Assembly: GCA_902809825.1 (NCBI GenBank)
Contig: LR778114.1
Location: 1-64,000 of the forward strand
Direction of reading: 5' to 3'
Source of the DNA: Candidatus Hydrogenisulfobacillus filiaventi
GTDB lineage: Bacteria; Bacillota; Sulfobacillia; Sulfobacillales; R501
DNA: 64,000 bases
The notes under the pieces are model-generated. The model made no database searches, was not told the origin of the DNA, and saw only the letters and a list, made by a program, of their open reading frames with translations. Positions 1-11,052 of this stretch are shown one piece after another; position 1 is the first letter of the stretch, and each line of letters opens with the position of its first letter. Position numbers and translations under genes: made by a program.

Positions 1-11
1 CGCCTCGGCTC

Positions 12-20
12 TGGTATGAT
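12..20 (+). promoter_or_regulatory. Candidate extended -10 promoter for dnaA
   Basis: A TGG plus TATGAT element (TG at 12-13, hexamer 15-20) forms an extended -10. The window begins too close to show a -35. The same TGn-TAtrnT pattern recurs upstream of gyrB, the esterase at 52.3 kb and the ALDH at 58.4 kb, which supports the call. It lies about 120 bases before the dnaA start, with DnaA-box-like sites in between. Confidence 0.45.
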
Positions 21-71
21 CGCCTTGCCTCTCCGCCACCGGCCCGAGGGGTCGTTCTTTTTATAGCGCAC

Positions 72-104
72 TTATCAACAGCTTGTGGACAAGGTTGTGG
101 ATGG
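72..104. promoter_or_regulatory. DnaA-box-like cluster upstream of dnaA (origin part 1)
   Basis: Three 9-mers resemble the consensus TTATCCACA or its complement: TTATCAACA at 72-80, TGTGGACAA at 84-92 and TGTGGATGG at 96-104. Each has one or two mismatches. Their position between promoter and dnaA start fits autoregulation by DnaA and a bipartite origin, as known in Bacillus. Confidence 0.6.
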
Positions 105-141
105 CTTGTGGGTACTTGTCGGATAACAGGAGGAGTGCCGC

Positions 142-1506
142 ATGCTTGAGCTCGGCCTGGACGCCCTTTGGGTGGAGGCCACGGACCGTCTGCAACAAGA
201 GCTCAGCACGCCCAGCTTCGAAACCTGGGTCAAGGTAACCAGGCCCCAAGGGCTGGCCGGAAACACCCTTACCTTGGCGGTACCGTCGGAATTCATCCGG
301 GAAATGGTCGCCACCCGCTACCAGAGCATCCTGCGGGAAGTGCTGCGTCAGGTCAGCGGACGCGACCTCACCGTCCGGCTGGTGGTCCATCCCGACGCCG
401 CCGGCCCGGCCCCGGCCGCCGCCCTGCCGGCCCGCCCCCCGGCTTCCGCGCGCACCCCGGCGCCGGCGGCGAATGAATACCGGGCGCGCCTCAACCCGAA
501 GTACGTCTTTGAGGCCTTCGTGGTCGGTTCCTCCAACCGCCTGGCCCATGCCGCCTGCATGGCGGTGGCGGAGATGCCGGCCCGCGCGTACAATCCCCTG
601 TTCCTTTACGGCGGCGTAGGCCTAGGCAAGACCCATCTCATGCACGCCATCGGCCATCAGGTACTGACCCGCAGCCCGGAGGCACGGGTGCTGTACGTTT
701 CGTCCGAGAATTTCACCAACGAGATGATCAACGCCATCCGCGACGACCGTATGGAGGCCTTCCGGCAGCGCTACCGGGGCATCGATGTGCTGCTGATTGA
801 CGACATCCAGTTCGTAGCCGGCAAGGAACGGACCCAGGAGGAATTCTTCCACACCTTTGAAGCCCTGCATGGGGCCCGTAAGCAGATCGTGATCTCCAGC
901 GACCGCCCGCCCAAGGACATTCCCACCCTCGAGGACCGCCTGCGCTCCCGGTTCGAATGGGGGCTCATCACCGACATCCAGCCCCCGGATATGGAAACCC
1001 GGGTGGCCATCCTGGCCAAGAAGGCCCAGATGGAGGGCCTACCCTTCCCGGATGCTGTCCTGACGTACATAGCCATGCAGATCGACTCCAACATCCGGGA
1101 GCTGGAGGGCGCTCTGATCCGGGTGACCGCCCTGGCGTCCATCACCGGCCGGAACATCACCGTCGAACTGGCCCGGGAGGCGCTGAAGGACGTGGTCACG
1201 GCCGCCCGGCCCCGGGCCATCACCATCCGCACCATCCAGGAGGAGGTAGCCCGCTACTTTGAGATCGCCACCGACGACCTGAAGGGCAAGAAGCGGAACC
1301 GGGCCCTGGCCTGGCCCCGGCAGATTGCGATGTACCTGGCCCGGGAGCTCACGGACGCCTCCCTGCCCAAGATCGGCGAGGAGTTCGGCGGCCGGGATCA
1401 CACCACCGTCCTTCACGCCTGCGACAAGATCGGCACCGACCGGACCCGCAACCCGCAACTGGCCCAAATCCTGGAATACCTGGTCAATCGCATCAAATCC
1501 CACTGA
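142..1506 (+). CDS. dnaA: Chromosomal replication initiator protein DnaA
   Basis: Initiates replication by binding DnaA boxes and melting the origin. The 454-residue protein has the family's four domains: an N-terminal DnaB-interaction domain, a proline/alanine-rich linker (about residues 93-115), an AAA+ ATPase with Walker A GGVGLGKTH near residue 157 and Walker B LLIDDIQ near 217, and a C-terminal helix-turn-helix with the signature GGRDHTTVLHACDKI near 417. The ATG is preceded by the ribosome site AGGAGG at 128-133. It is the first gene of the origin block, with DnaA-box-like sites on both sides. Length and motifs are ordinary for the family. Confidence 0.98.
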   Translation: MLELGLDALWVEATDRLQQELSTPSFETWVKVTRPQGLAGNTLTLAVPSEFIREMVATRYQSILREVLRQVSGRDLTVRLVVHPDAAGPAPAAALPARPPASARTPAPAANEYRARLNPKYVFEAFVVGSSNRLAHAACMAVAEMPARAYNPLFLYGGVGLGKTHLMHAIGHQVLTRSPEARVLYVSSENFTNEMINAIRDDRMEAFRQRYRGIDVLLIDDIQFVAGKERTQEEFFHTFEALHGARKQIVISSDRPPKDIPTLEDRLRSRFEWGLITDIQPPDMETRVAILAKKAQMEGLPFPDAVLTYIAMQIDSNIRELEGALIRVTALASITGRNITVELAREALKDVVTAARPRAITIRTIQEEVARYFEIATDDLKGKKRNRALAWPRQIAMYLARELTDASLPKIGEEFGGRDHTTVLHACDKIGTDRTRNPQLAQILEYLVNRIKSH

Positions 1507-1783
1507 TGCCGGACTGGGGACAAGCGGCGGATAAGCATGTCGAAAGGGTGTGGATAGGCACAGGGTTATACACAGGCCGGCACGGTCCGACACCTGCGGC
1601 TAGGGAAACGGGGGATATCCTGCCGGGTTATCCCCAATCCCTGCCGCACCTGGAGACGGCCCGGCACGAGGGCGAGCGGACTTTTCCCCAACATCCCCAG
1701 CCCTTATGAAGATTACGAACAAGGTTTATACCATAGAACCGGAACCCGGGGATCGGTCCCCCTGGGTCGAACGGAGGCACACC
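1507..1783. other. dnaA-dnaN intergenic origin region (oriC part 2)
   Basis: This gene-free stretch contains several DnaA-box-like 9-mers: TGTGGATAG at 1549-1557, TTATACACA at 1566-1574, TTATCCCCA at 1628-1636 and TTTTCCCCA at 1682-1690, plus TGGGGACAA at 1515-1523. Position between dnaA and dnaN is the usual site of the main origin in Firmicutes. An A/T-richer segment around 1703-1735, just before dnaN, could be the unwinding element. Assignment as oriC is inference from box clustering and synteny. Confidence 0.75.
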
Positions 1784-2896
1784 ATGCATTTCACCGCTGA
1801 ACAAGAGGCCTTGACCCGCGCGCTGGGCCAGGTGGCCCGGGTGGTGGCGGCTCAGAACACCCTGCCCGTCCTGGCAGGCATCCAGCTCCAGGCGGAGGGG
1901 GACACGCTGCGCGTCTCCGCCACCGACCTCACCACCCTGCTGGAAGCCGAAATCCCGGTGGAGGTGCGGGAACCCGGGGTGGTGGTCATCCCGGCCGCCA
2001 CCCTGCATGACCTGGTCCACCGCATTCCGACCCCGGCCGTCGAATTCCATCAGGCGGATCCCCAGGGTCCGGTCACGGTGCGCTACGGCCGCAACCGGGC
2101 CACGCTGCATGGCTTCGGCGCCGAACGTCTGCCGGCGTTTCCGGTCCCGGAAGGGGAACCTAAGGCCCTCAGTCTTCCGCCCACCGCCTGGGCCCAGGCC
2201 CCCCAGCAGCTGTTGTTCGCCTGCGCCCGGGACGATTCCCGGCCTATCCTGAAGGGGGTCTCGCTGACCCTGGGTGAGGGGCGGGCCGTGTTGGCCGCCA
2301 CCGATGGCAGCCGTTTGTCGCAAAGCTGGTTCCCGGCGCCGGAGCAGTTGGGGGCACCGGTCCGGGCGGTCCTGCCGGCGCGCACCGTCGCCGAATTGGC
2401 CCGGCTCAGCGCCGGTTACGAGCGCCTAGAGGTGCTGGTCACCGACAACCTCGTCCTGGCCCGGGTGCCGGGTCTGACCCTGACTTCGCGGCTCCTGGAC
2501 GGCACCTTTCCGGATTACGAACGGGTGATTCCTCGCGAGTACCTGGTCACGGTGCGGGTTCGCCTCGCGGACCTGCGGGGGGCGGTGGAACGCGTGCACG
2601 TCATCACCGGGCGCGACCACACCGCCTCCCTCCGCCTCCACCACCAGCCGGGGCTGCTGGAGGTTTCGGCCAGCTCGCCGGAATACGGTCAGGCCTTCGA
2701 GGAGGTCGAGTGTCAGAGCGAGGGGGAAGCGATGGACATCCTCTTCAACCCGGCCTATTTCCTGGAGGCCCTGAAGTCACTGGACGACGGCGAGGCGATG
2801 CTGGAGTTCGCCGGCATTCATGCCGCCGCCCGCTTCCGCTCCAGCGCCGCCCCCGGGTACTTCCATATCCTGTTGCCGTTACGCCAGGCGGTCTAG
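1784..2896 (+). CDS. dnaN: DNA polymerase III beta subunit (sliding clamp)
   Basis: Forms the ring-shaped processivity clamp that tethers the replicative polymerase to DNA. The 370-residue product begins MHFTAEQEALTRALGQVARV and ends with a motif typical of the clamp C-terminus (YFHILLPLR). The ATG at 1784 was preferred over an in-frame codon at 1706 because ACGGAGG (1771-1777) sits at good spacing and family proteins start here. recF follows two bases after the stop, so the two are probably co-transcribed. Confidence 0.97.
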   Translation: MHFTAEQEALTRALGQVARVVAAQNTLPVLAGIQLQAEGDTLRVSATDLTTLLEAEIPVEVREPGVVVIPAATLHDLVHRIPTPAVEFHQADPQGPVTVRYGRNRATLHGFGAERLPAFPVPEGEPKALSLPPTAWAQAPQQLLFACARDDSRPILKGVSLTLGEGRAVLAATDGSRLSQSWFPAPEQLGAPVRAVLPARTVAELARLSAGYERLEVLVTDNLVLARVPGLTLTSRLLDGTFPDYERVIPREYLVTVRVRLADLRGAVERVHVITGRDHTASLRLHHQPGLLEVSASSPEYGQAFEEVECQSEGEAMDILFNPAYFLEALKSLDDGEAMLEFAGIHAAARFRSSAAPGYFHILLPLRQAV

Positions 2897-2898
2897 CC

Positions 2899-3981
2899 AT
2901 GCGCCTGGCCACCCTGCGCATGGAGGGGTTCCGTAACCTGGCGCCGGCCGAACTGGTGCCCGGTCCCCGCCTCACCCTGCTGGTAGGGCCGAATGGCCAG
3001 GGCAAGACCAACGTGCTGGAGGCCGTGCACCTCCTCCTCACCGGGCAACCGCTGCGTACCGAGCAGGCGCGGGAATGCATCGCCTGGGATGGCGACCATT
3101 TCAGCCTGGCCGGGGTGGTGGACTCGGACACCGCGGGGCGGATACATCTGGCCCATAGCCTGTCCCGTCAGCCTCACAGCCGCCGGCGGACGGGGCCGGT
3201 CCTGCCGGTGGTGGCGTTCCGGCCGGATGACCTGGAGCTGGTGAAAGGGGGGCCGGAAGGACGCCGGCGTTATCTGGATCTGGCCATCGCGCCGGTGGAT
3301 GCCCGCTACCGCACCGCCTGGCAGCGCTACCAGCGTGCCCTCGCCCAGCGCAACCGCAGCCTGCGCGACTGGGCAGCCGCCACGGGTTCCCCACGACACG
3401 CCCTGGAGGGGGTACTGGAAGGTTACGCCCGGCTGCTGGCGGCGGAAGGGGCGTATGTCTGGCGGGCGCGCCGCCAGTTTCTGGAGGCGCTGGCCCCGTA
3501 TGTCGGGGAGGCATCGGCCCAGGTCGGGGCCGGGGAGCGCCTCCGTCTGCGGCTGGTTCCCGGCGGCACGCGGGAGCCCGCAGAGGAGCCGGCCGCCTTC
3601 CTGGCCGCGCTGGCCAGCCGCGGCGTCGAGGAACGGCAACGCGGCGTCACGCTGGTCGGTCCTCACCGGGATGAGGTGGTGCTGGAACTGGACGGCCGGG
3701 AGGCGGGCCGGTTCGGCTCCCAGGGTCAGCAGCGGACGGTGGCTCTGGCGCTGCGGCTGGCGCTCTTCCACTGGTTCCGCAGCCGGTGGGGGGAAGCGCC
3801 GATGGTCCTGCTGGATGACGTGTTTTCCGAGCTGGACCAGGAGCGGCGCCGACGGCTGCTGGCTTTCGTAGCGGGAGCCGAGGCCCAGACCCTGGTCACC
3901 GATACCGAGGGCGGGCGCTACCGGGATCTGCGGCCGGTTGTGCTGGCGGTGGAGGCGGGTCATCTTGTCCGGGAGGCATGA
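2899..3981 (+). CDS. recF: DNA replication and repair protein RecF
   Basis: SMC-like ATPase that loads RecA at single-strand gaps. The 360-residue protein has Walker A GPNGQGKTN near residue 30, an ABC-type signature in GSQGQQRTVALALRLAL near 275, and Walker B LLDDVFSELD near 304. The ATG lies two bases beyond the dnaN stop, so no earlier start is needed. Its 3' end overlaps the next gene (DUF721), suggesting one dnaN-recF-DUF721-remB transcript. Confidence 0.97.
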   Translation: MRLATLRMEGFRNLAPAELVPGPRLTLLVGPNGQGKTNVLEAVHLLLTGQPLRTEQARECIAWDGDHFSLAGVVDSDTAGRIHLAHSLSRQPHSRRRTGPVLPVVAFRPDDLELVKGGPEGRRRYLDLAIAPVDARYRTAWQRYQRALAQRNRSLRDWAAATGSPRHALEGVLEGYARLLAAEGAYVWRARRQFLEALAPYVGEASAQVGAGERLRLRLVPGGTREPAEEPAAFLAALASRGVEERQRGVTLVGPHRDEVVLELDGREAGRFGSQGQQRTVALALRLALFHWFRSRWGEAPMVLLDDVFSELDQERRRRLLAFVAGAEAQTLVTDTEGGRYRDLRPVVLAVEAGHLVREA

Positions 3982-4633
3982 CCGCAGGGCGGGGGACGGG
4001 CGGGAACCGGTGCCGGTAGGCCGCATCCTGGAGGCGGCCGCCGCGGCGTACCGGTGGACGGACCTGGTCCGTCTCAACCGCCTCCGCTGTGTATGGGAGG
4101 AGGCGGCGGGGCAACCTCTGGCCGGAAGGGTCCGCCTCCTCTCCTGGCACGCCGGCGTCCTGGAGGTGGCGGTGGAAAACTCGGTCTGGGCTCAGGAGCT
4201 GACCTATTGGCTGCCGTCCCTGACGGAGCGGCTCCGCCAGGCAGCGGACGGTGACGGCACGTGGCTGGAACGGATCCAGGTCAAGGTGCGTCCCGGGCTT
4301 TTCGGCGTTCCGGAGGGGCCGTCTCCGGCCCGCCCGGGCCTCCCGGCCCGGGGCCGGGGAGTGGAACAGGTGCCGCTGGAGGAGCTGGGCCGCCGCCTGG
4401 CGTCCCGCCACGCGGCCCTGGTGGCCGCGGACCCGGGGCTTCACCCCTGCCGGGACTGCGGTGCGCCGACCGACCGCGACCATCTCCGCTGCAGTGCCTG
4501 CGAGGCAGCCCTGCAGGCGGGGCGGGCCCCTTCCCGGGAGGGGGCGGCAGGCGGCTATGTTCCTGCATCTGGGCGGGTTCCGGGTGGTGCGGACGCGGGA
4601 GATCATCCTGCTGCTGGACCCGGCGGTGATTAA
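3965..4633 (+). CDS. DUF721 (DciA-like) protein with C-terminal zinc ribbon
   Basis: The first ~110 residues match the DUF721 family (RILEAAAAAYRW ... VWEEAAG ... LRLL-type segments; 'VAVENSVWAQELTYW'). Members next to recF/gyrB are thought to interact with the replication machinery (DciA, the helicase loader partner, is a relative). The C-terminus carries a possible zinc ribbon: CRDCGAPTDRDHLRCSACE, a CxxC/CxxC pair near residues 162-178, which is not standard for DUF721. The start is uncertain: TTG 3965 (used here) overlaps recF; GTG 4010 is an alternative. The 3' end overlaps remB by 77 bases in another frame. Confidence 0.75.
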   Translation: MSGRHDRRAGDGREPVPVGRILEAAAAAYRWTDLVRLNRLRCVWEEAAGQPLAGRVRLLSWHAGVLEVAVENSVWAQELTYWLPSLTERLRQAADGDGTWLERIQVKVRPGLFGVPEGPSPARPGLPARGRGVEQVPLEELGRRLASRHAALVAADPGLHPCRDCGAPTDRDHLRCSACEAALQAGRAPSREGAAGGYVPASGRVPGGADAGDHPAAGPGGD

Positions 4634-4805
4634 AGAGGTGGCGGTTACGCGGCAGTGGTACCTCCGGGAGCGGGCCCGGGGCCGGGTGACCGGGGAGGAG
4701 CCGGAGGCCCGGGCGGTGGTCGTTACCGACGGCGGGCTTTTCCTGGTGCCGGTTTCGCCGGCCACCGTGGCCCGGCGGCTCGGGCGCGCACCCGGTGGCG
4801 CCTGA
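4557..4805 (+). CDS. remB: RemB-like regulatory protein (DUF370 family)
   Basis: 82-residue protein starting MFLHLGGFRVVRTREII. It belongs to the RemA/RemB family; Bacillus remB (yaaB) sits at the same place between recF and gyrB. RemA relatives bind DNA as rings and activate matrix genes. The start codon lies inside the DUF721 gene, giving a 77-base overlap in a different frame, and a G-rich sequence (gggagggggcgg) about 10-20 bases upstream may serve as ribosome site. The C-terminal half (VVVTDGGLFLVPVSPATVARRL) shows the conserved end of the family. Confidence 0.85.
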   Translation: MFLHLGGFRVVRTREIILLLDPAVIKEVAVTRQWYLRERARGRVTGEEPEARAVVVTDGGLFLVPVSPATVARRLGRAPGGA

Positions 4806-4812
4806 GCCGTCA

Positions 4813-4821
4813 TGGTATACT
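4813..4821 (+). promoter_or_regulatory. Candidate extended -10 promoter for gyrB
   Basis: TGG followed by TATACT (4816-4821) is a good extended -10 in the 148-base gap between remB and gyrB. No clear -35 is visible at 17 bases upstream, as usual for extended -10 promoters. Confidence 0.5.
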
Positions 4822-4905
4822 AAGAGGTAGAATCCGGCCCGAAGCCGGAGACGGAAACAGCCACGCATGACCGGGAAGACCCCTCGCGGCGACGCCGTGG
4901 TGTGA

Positions 4906-6870
<1,965 letters not shown>

Positions 6871-6900
6871 GCCGGGCCGGAGGGGCTGGAGGGAGCTAGC

Positions 6901-9342
6901 GTGGCGGACGCGGGACGGGTGCTGCCGGTCGATATCCAGGAGGAGATGCGCCGCTCCTATATCGACTATGCCATGAGCGTGATTGTAGGCCGGGCGTTGC
7001 CGGACGTGCGCGACGGCCTGAAGCCGGTGCACCGGCGCATTCTTTATGCCATGCACGAGATCGGCAACCTCCCCACGCAGCCGTACAAGAAATCGGCGCG
7101 TATCGTGGGGGAGGTGCTGGGCCGTTACCACCCGCATGGGGACGTTGCCGTCTACGATGCCATGGTACGCATGGCCCAGGATTTTTCCATCCGCTATCCG
7201 CTGGTGGACGGCCACGGCAACTTCGGTTCCCTGGACGGTGATGCCCCTGCCGCCATGCGCTATACCGAGGTGCGCCTCTCGCGCCTGGCGATGGAGATGC
7301 TGGCCGACCTGGACAAGGAGACGGTAGATTTCGTCCCCAACTTTGACGAGTCGCTGCAGGAACCTCTGGTCCTGCCGGCCAAGGTACCCAACCTGCTCAT
7401 CAACGGTTCCGCCGGCATTGCGGTGGGCATGGCCACCAACATCCCTCCCCATAATCTAGGCGAGGTGGTGGATGCCCTCGTCTACCTGATTGAGCATCCG
7501 GACGCAGGCTTTGAGGAGCTGTGGGAACGCCTGCCGGGACCCGATTTTCCGACCGGCGGGCAGATCCTGGGCCGGGACGGCATCCGCGCTGCGTATACCA
7601 CCGGCCGCGGCATCCTGACCATCCGTGGGCAGGCCACGGTGGAGGAGACGCGACAAGGGCGGCAGCAGATCGTCATCACGGAGATCCCCTATCAGGTCAA
7701 CAAGGCCCGGCTGGTGGAGAAGATCGCCGAACTGGTGCGGGAGCGGCGCATTGAGGGGATCGCCGACCTTCGGGACGAGTCGGACCGGCACGGGGTGCGG
7801 GTGGTTATTGACCTCAAACGGGACGCGGTACCCAAGGTCATCCTGAACCAGATCTACAAGTACACCCCCATGGAGCAGACCTTCGGTATCATCCTGCTGG
7901 CCCTCAAAGGCGGCCGGCCGCTGGTGCTTACCCTGCGCGAAATGCTGGAGGCCTTCCTGGACCATCGCAAGGAGGTGGTGGTGCGCCGGACCCGGTTCGA
8001 GCTGCGCAAGGCCGAGGCCCGGGCGCACATCCTGGAAGGCCTGCGGATTGCCTTGCAGTTCCTGGATGAGGTGATCGCCCTCATCCGGGCGGCGGCGTCG
8101 GTGGAGGCCGCCCGTACGGGCCTGATGGAACGCTTCGGCCTCACCGAGGTGCAGGCCACCGCTATCCTGGAGATGCGGCTGCAGCGGCTGACGGCGCTGG
8201 AGCGCGAAAAAATCGAGGCCGAGTACCAGGACCTCCTGACCCAGATCAGCCGGCTCAAGGCCATCCTGGCCGATGAACGGCTGGTCTACGACCTCATCAA
8301 GCAGGAACTGCTGGACCTGAAACAGCGGTTCGGGGACGCCCGGCGGACCAAAATCGGGCCCAAGGCCGCGGAACTCACCGACGAGGACCTGATTCCTGAA
8401 GAGGACATGGTGGTGACCGTTACCCATCGCGGCTACATCAAGCGCACGGCGGTCAGCACCTACCGGGCCCAGCGCCGGGGAGGGCGGGGGGTCACCGGCA
8501 GCCAGCTGCGGGAGGACGACTTCATCACCCAGCTGTTCGTGGCCTCCACCCACACCTATCTGTGCTTCTTCACCAACCGGGGGCGCATCTACCGGCTTAA
8601 GGTCCATGAGATCCCGGAGGCGGGCCGGCAGGCCAAAGGGACGGCCATCGTTAACCTCCTGGCCCTGGAAGGGGGGGAGCGCATCACGGCCGTGCAAACC
8701 TTGGCCGCGGACGGGGAGGGCGGCTACTGGCTGTTCGCCACCCGGCGGGGAGTGGTGAAACGGACGCCCCTGACCGAATACGACAGTTGGCGCGGTGGCG
8801 GCATCATCGCCATCGACCTCGACCCCCAGGACGAGTTAATCGGGGTGAGCCGCACCGACGGGTCCAGCGAGGTCATCCTGGGCACCCGCGACGGGCAGGT
8901 CATCCGGTTTGCGGAAGAGGAGGTGCGGCCTATGGGCCGCACAGCCCGCGGGGTGACCGGCATCCGTCTGCGGGGGGAGGACGAGGTGGTATCCCTGGCC
9001 GCCATCCATGACCATCCCCAGCTGCTCATCATCAGCCGGCGCGGCTTCGGTAAACGCACCCCTGTCGACCAGTTCCGGCGCACAGCCCGCGGGGGCATGG
9101 GGGTCCAGGGTCTGCGGGTCACCGCCAAGACCGGCGGCATCGCCGGCATTGCAGCCGTGTCGGGCCCGGAGGAGTTCATGGTGGTCTCTTCGGATGGTAC
9201 CCTCATCCGGCTGGCGGTTGCGTCGGTGTCCGAGCAGGGCCGGAGCACCCAGGGTGTGACCCTCATGCGCCTGGAGGAGGGCCAGGAGGTGGCGGCGGTG
9301 GCGGTGCTGGTGCCGGAGGAGGGCCACGACCAGGGGCTGTAA
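6901..9342 (+). CDS. gyrA: DNA gyrase subunit A
   Basis: Breakage-reunion subunit of gyrase, 813 residues, GTG start preceded by GGAGGGAG. The catalytic tyrosine lies in [11 protein letters not shown] (about residue 121). The C-terminal beta-pinwheel contains the GyrA box QRRGGRG near residue 524, which separates gyrase from topoisomerase IV ParC. Repeated pinwheel blades (for example [12 protein letters not shown]) follow. Forms an operon with gyrB. Confidence 0.98.
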   Translation: MADAGRVLPVDIQEEMRRSYIDYAMSVIVGRALPDVRDGLKPVHRRILYAMHEIGNLPTQPYKKSARIVGEVLGRYHPHGDVAVYDAMVRMAQDFSIRYPLVDGHGNFGSLDGDAPAAMRYTEVRLSRLAMEMLADLDKETVDFVPNFDESLQEPLVLPAKVPNLLINGSAGIAVGMATNIPPHNLGEVVDALVYLIEHPDAGFEELWERLPGPDFPTGGQILGRDGIRAAYTTGRGILTIRGQATVEETRQGRQQIVITEIPYQVNKARLVEKIAELVRERRIEGIADLRDESDRHGVRVVIDLKRDAVPKVILNQIYKYTPMEQTFGIILLALKGGRPLVLTLREMLEAFLDHRKEVVVRRTRFELRKAEARAHILEGLRIALQFLDEVIALIRAAASVEAARTGLMERFGLTEVQATAILEMRLQRLTALEREKIEAEYQDLLTQISRLKAILADERLVYDLIKQELLDLKQRFGDARRTKIGPKAAELTDEDLIPEEDMVVTVTHRGYIKRTAVSTYRAQRRGGRGVTGSQLREDDFITQLFVASTHTYLCFFTNRGRIYRLKVHEIPEAGRQAKGTAIVNLLALEGGERITAVQTLAADGEGGYWLFATRRGVVKRTPLTEYDSWRGGGIIAIDLDPQDELIGVSRTDGSSEVILGTRDGQVIRFAEEEVRPMGRTARGVTGIRLRGEDEVVSLAAIHDHPQLLIISRRGFGKRTPVDQFRRTARGGMGVQGLRVTAKTGGIAGIAAVSGPEEFMVVSSDGTLIRLAVASVSEQGRSTQGVTLMRLEEGQEVAAVAVLVPEEGHDQGL

Positions 9343-9438
9343 CTGACCGGATCAAGCCCGGCCCGATACGGTACTATGAAAAAACCAGATCCGGACGGAG
9401 TTCCGGCCGGTGGAGCACGCAGGGAGGATCGAACGGGC

Positions 9439-10329
9439 ATGACTGAGCGGCAGGAAGGCACCTATGGGGTCAAGGCCGGCTTGGCGGAGATGCTGAAGGG
9501 CGGCGTCATCATGGACGTCACCACCCCGGAGCAGGCCGAGATCGCGGAAAAGGCGGGCGCAGTGGCGGTCATGGCCCTGGAGCGGGTGCCGGCCGATATC
9601 CGTGCCGCCGGCGGGGTGGCCCGTATGGCCGACCCGGCGGTGGTCAAGCGCATCATGCAGGCTGTCTCCATCCCCGTCATGGCCAAGGTGCGGATCGGCC
9701 ATTTTGCCGAAGCGCAGGTGCTGGAGGCGCTTGAGGTCGACTACATCGATGAGAGCGAAGTCCTGACTCCGGCTGATGAGCAGTATCACATCGACAAATG
9801 GGCCTTCAAGGTCCCCTTCGTCTGCGGCGCCCGGGACCTGGGCGAGGCGTTGCGGCGCATTGCGGAAGGGGCCGCAATGATCCGCACCAAAGGGGAACCC
9901 GGCACCGGCAATGTGGTGGAGGCGGTACGCCATTTGCGCACCGTCAATGCCCAAATCCGGCGGGTGGTCTCCACCCCGGCTGATGAGCTGCCGGACCTGG
10001 CTAAGGAACTGGGTGCGCCCCTGGACCTGGTGCGGCGGGTGAAGGAGTTGGGCCGGCTGCCGGTGGTCAACTTCAGCGCCGGCGGGATCGCAACCCCGGC
10101 GGACGCCGCGCTCATGATGCAGCTGGGGGCGGACGGGATCTTTGTGGGTTCCGGCATCTTCAAGTCCAAAAATCCCGAAGCCTATGCACGGGCCATCGTG
10201 CGGGCCACCCTCCACTACAAGGATCCCAAGATCGTGGCTGAGGTCTCCGAGGGAATCGGGGAGCCCATGCCCGGCCTGGAGATGGCCACCCTGGGGGCGG
10301 CTGACCGGATGCAGGAGCGTGGCTATTAA
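9439..10329 (+). CDS. pdxS: Pyridoxal 5'-phosphate synthase subunit PdxS
   Basis: Makes PLP from ribose 5-phosphate, glyceraldehyde 3-phosphate and ammonia supplied by PdxT. The 296-residue TIM-barrel protein shows the family signature [20 protein letters not shown], the [13 protein letters not shown] active-site lysine region and the C-terminal [17 protein letters not shown] 9439 follows AGGGAGGA (9421-9428). pdxT starts on the base after the stop codon, which indicates translational coupling. Confidence 0.97.
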   Translation: MTERQEGTYGVKAGLAEMLKGGVIMDVTTPEQAEIAEKAGAVAVMALERVPADIRAAGGVARMADPAVVKRIMQAVSIPVMAKVRIGHFAEAQVLEALEVDYIDESEVLTPADEQYHIDKWAFKVPFVCGARDLGEALRRIAEGAAMIRTKGEPGTGNVVEAVRHLRTVNAQIRRVVSTPADELPDLAKELGAPLDLVRRVKELGRLPVVNFSAGGIATPADAALMMQLGADGIFVGSGIFKSKNPEAYARAIVRATLHYKDPKIVAEVSEGIGEPMPGLEMATLGAADRMQERGY

Positions 10330-10962
10330 ATGACCGCCTACCAGGAACCGGTGCGCGTCGGGGTGCTGGCCATTCAGGGGGACGTCCGGGAACACCTGCA
10401 CCACCTGGAACGGGCGGGGGCCCGCCCCCAGGAAGTCCGGACGCCTGCCGACCTGGACGGGCTGGCCGGGCTGATCATCCCGGGCGGGGAGAGCACCACC
10501 ATCGGCATGCTGATGGAGGAAGCGGGACTCACCCAGGCGGTGCGGGAACGGGTGGAACGGGAAGGGTTCCCGGTGTACGGGACCTGCGCGGGGCTGATCC
10601 TGCTGGCCCGTAGGGTGGTGGGAGGGCCTTCGCCGGCCCGTATCGGAGTGATGGACCTCACGGCCGACCGGAACGCCTATGGCCGGCAGGTGGCATCGTT
10701 TGAGGTCCGCCTGCCGATTCCGGTGCTGGGGCCGGAGTTATTCCCGGCCGTTTTCATCCGGGCGCCCCGCATTACCGCCGTGGGCCCGGGGGTGCAGGTG
10801 CTGGCCACGTTGGATGGTGAGCCGGTCATGGCGGAATCCGGGGGGCTGTTGGTCTCGGCCTTCCATCCTGAGATGAGCGACGACCTGCGCATTCATCGTT
10901 ATTTCCTGGAGAAGGTGCGGGCCTTCGCGGCCCGGGCCGGGGCCGCCACCGGCGGCCCGTGA
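10330..10962 (+). CDS. pdxT: Pyridoxal 5'-phosphate synthase glutaminase subunit PdxT
   Basis: Class I glutamine amidotransferase that hydrolyses glutamine and channels ammonia to PdxS. 210 residues, with GGEST (52-56), the nucleophile Cys86 in GTCAGL, and the His/Glu pair in FHPEMSDD near residue 178. The ATG abuts the pdxS stop codon with no gap. Family length and motifs are normal. Confidence 0.97.
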   Translation: MTAYQEPVRVGVLAIQGDVREHLHHLERAGARPQEVRTPADLDGLAGLIIPGGESTTIGMLMEEAGLTQAVRERVEREGFPVYGTCAGLILLARRVVGGPSPARIGVMDLTADRNAYGRQVASFEVRLPIPVLGPELFPAVFIRAPRITAVGPGVQVLATLDGEPVMAESGGLLVSAFHPEMSDDLRIHRYFLEKVRAFAARAGAATGGP

Positions 10963-10984
10963 GCTGCGCCCTCCCTTGCCCTGC

Positions 10985-11000
10985 GGCCGCTGGAGCGGCC
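10985..11000 (+). terminator. Short hairpin between pdxT and serS
   Basis: GGCCGC/GCGGCC with a TGGA loop, followed by CTCTAAA. It may be a weak terminator after pdxT or part of the serS leader. No T-box features are seen; the 90-base gap is too short for one. Confidence 0.3.
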
Positions 11001-11052
11001 CTCTAAACGGAGGCCATCGCCGTCGCCATGGCCACTGCGAGGTGAAATCCCG

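Noticed and set aside
1706-1783. Earlier dnaN start at 1706
   Set aside because: The added 26 residues are not seen in the clamp family; ATG 1784 has a good ribosome site.
9343-9438. -35/-10 pair for pdxS (CTGACC and TACTAT)
   Set aside because: The spacing is 23 bases, too long; a promoter may exist but could not be placed.
10963-11052. T-box leader for serS
   Set aside because: The gap is only 90 bases and lacks a T-box sequence or specifier stem.
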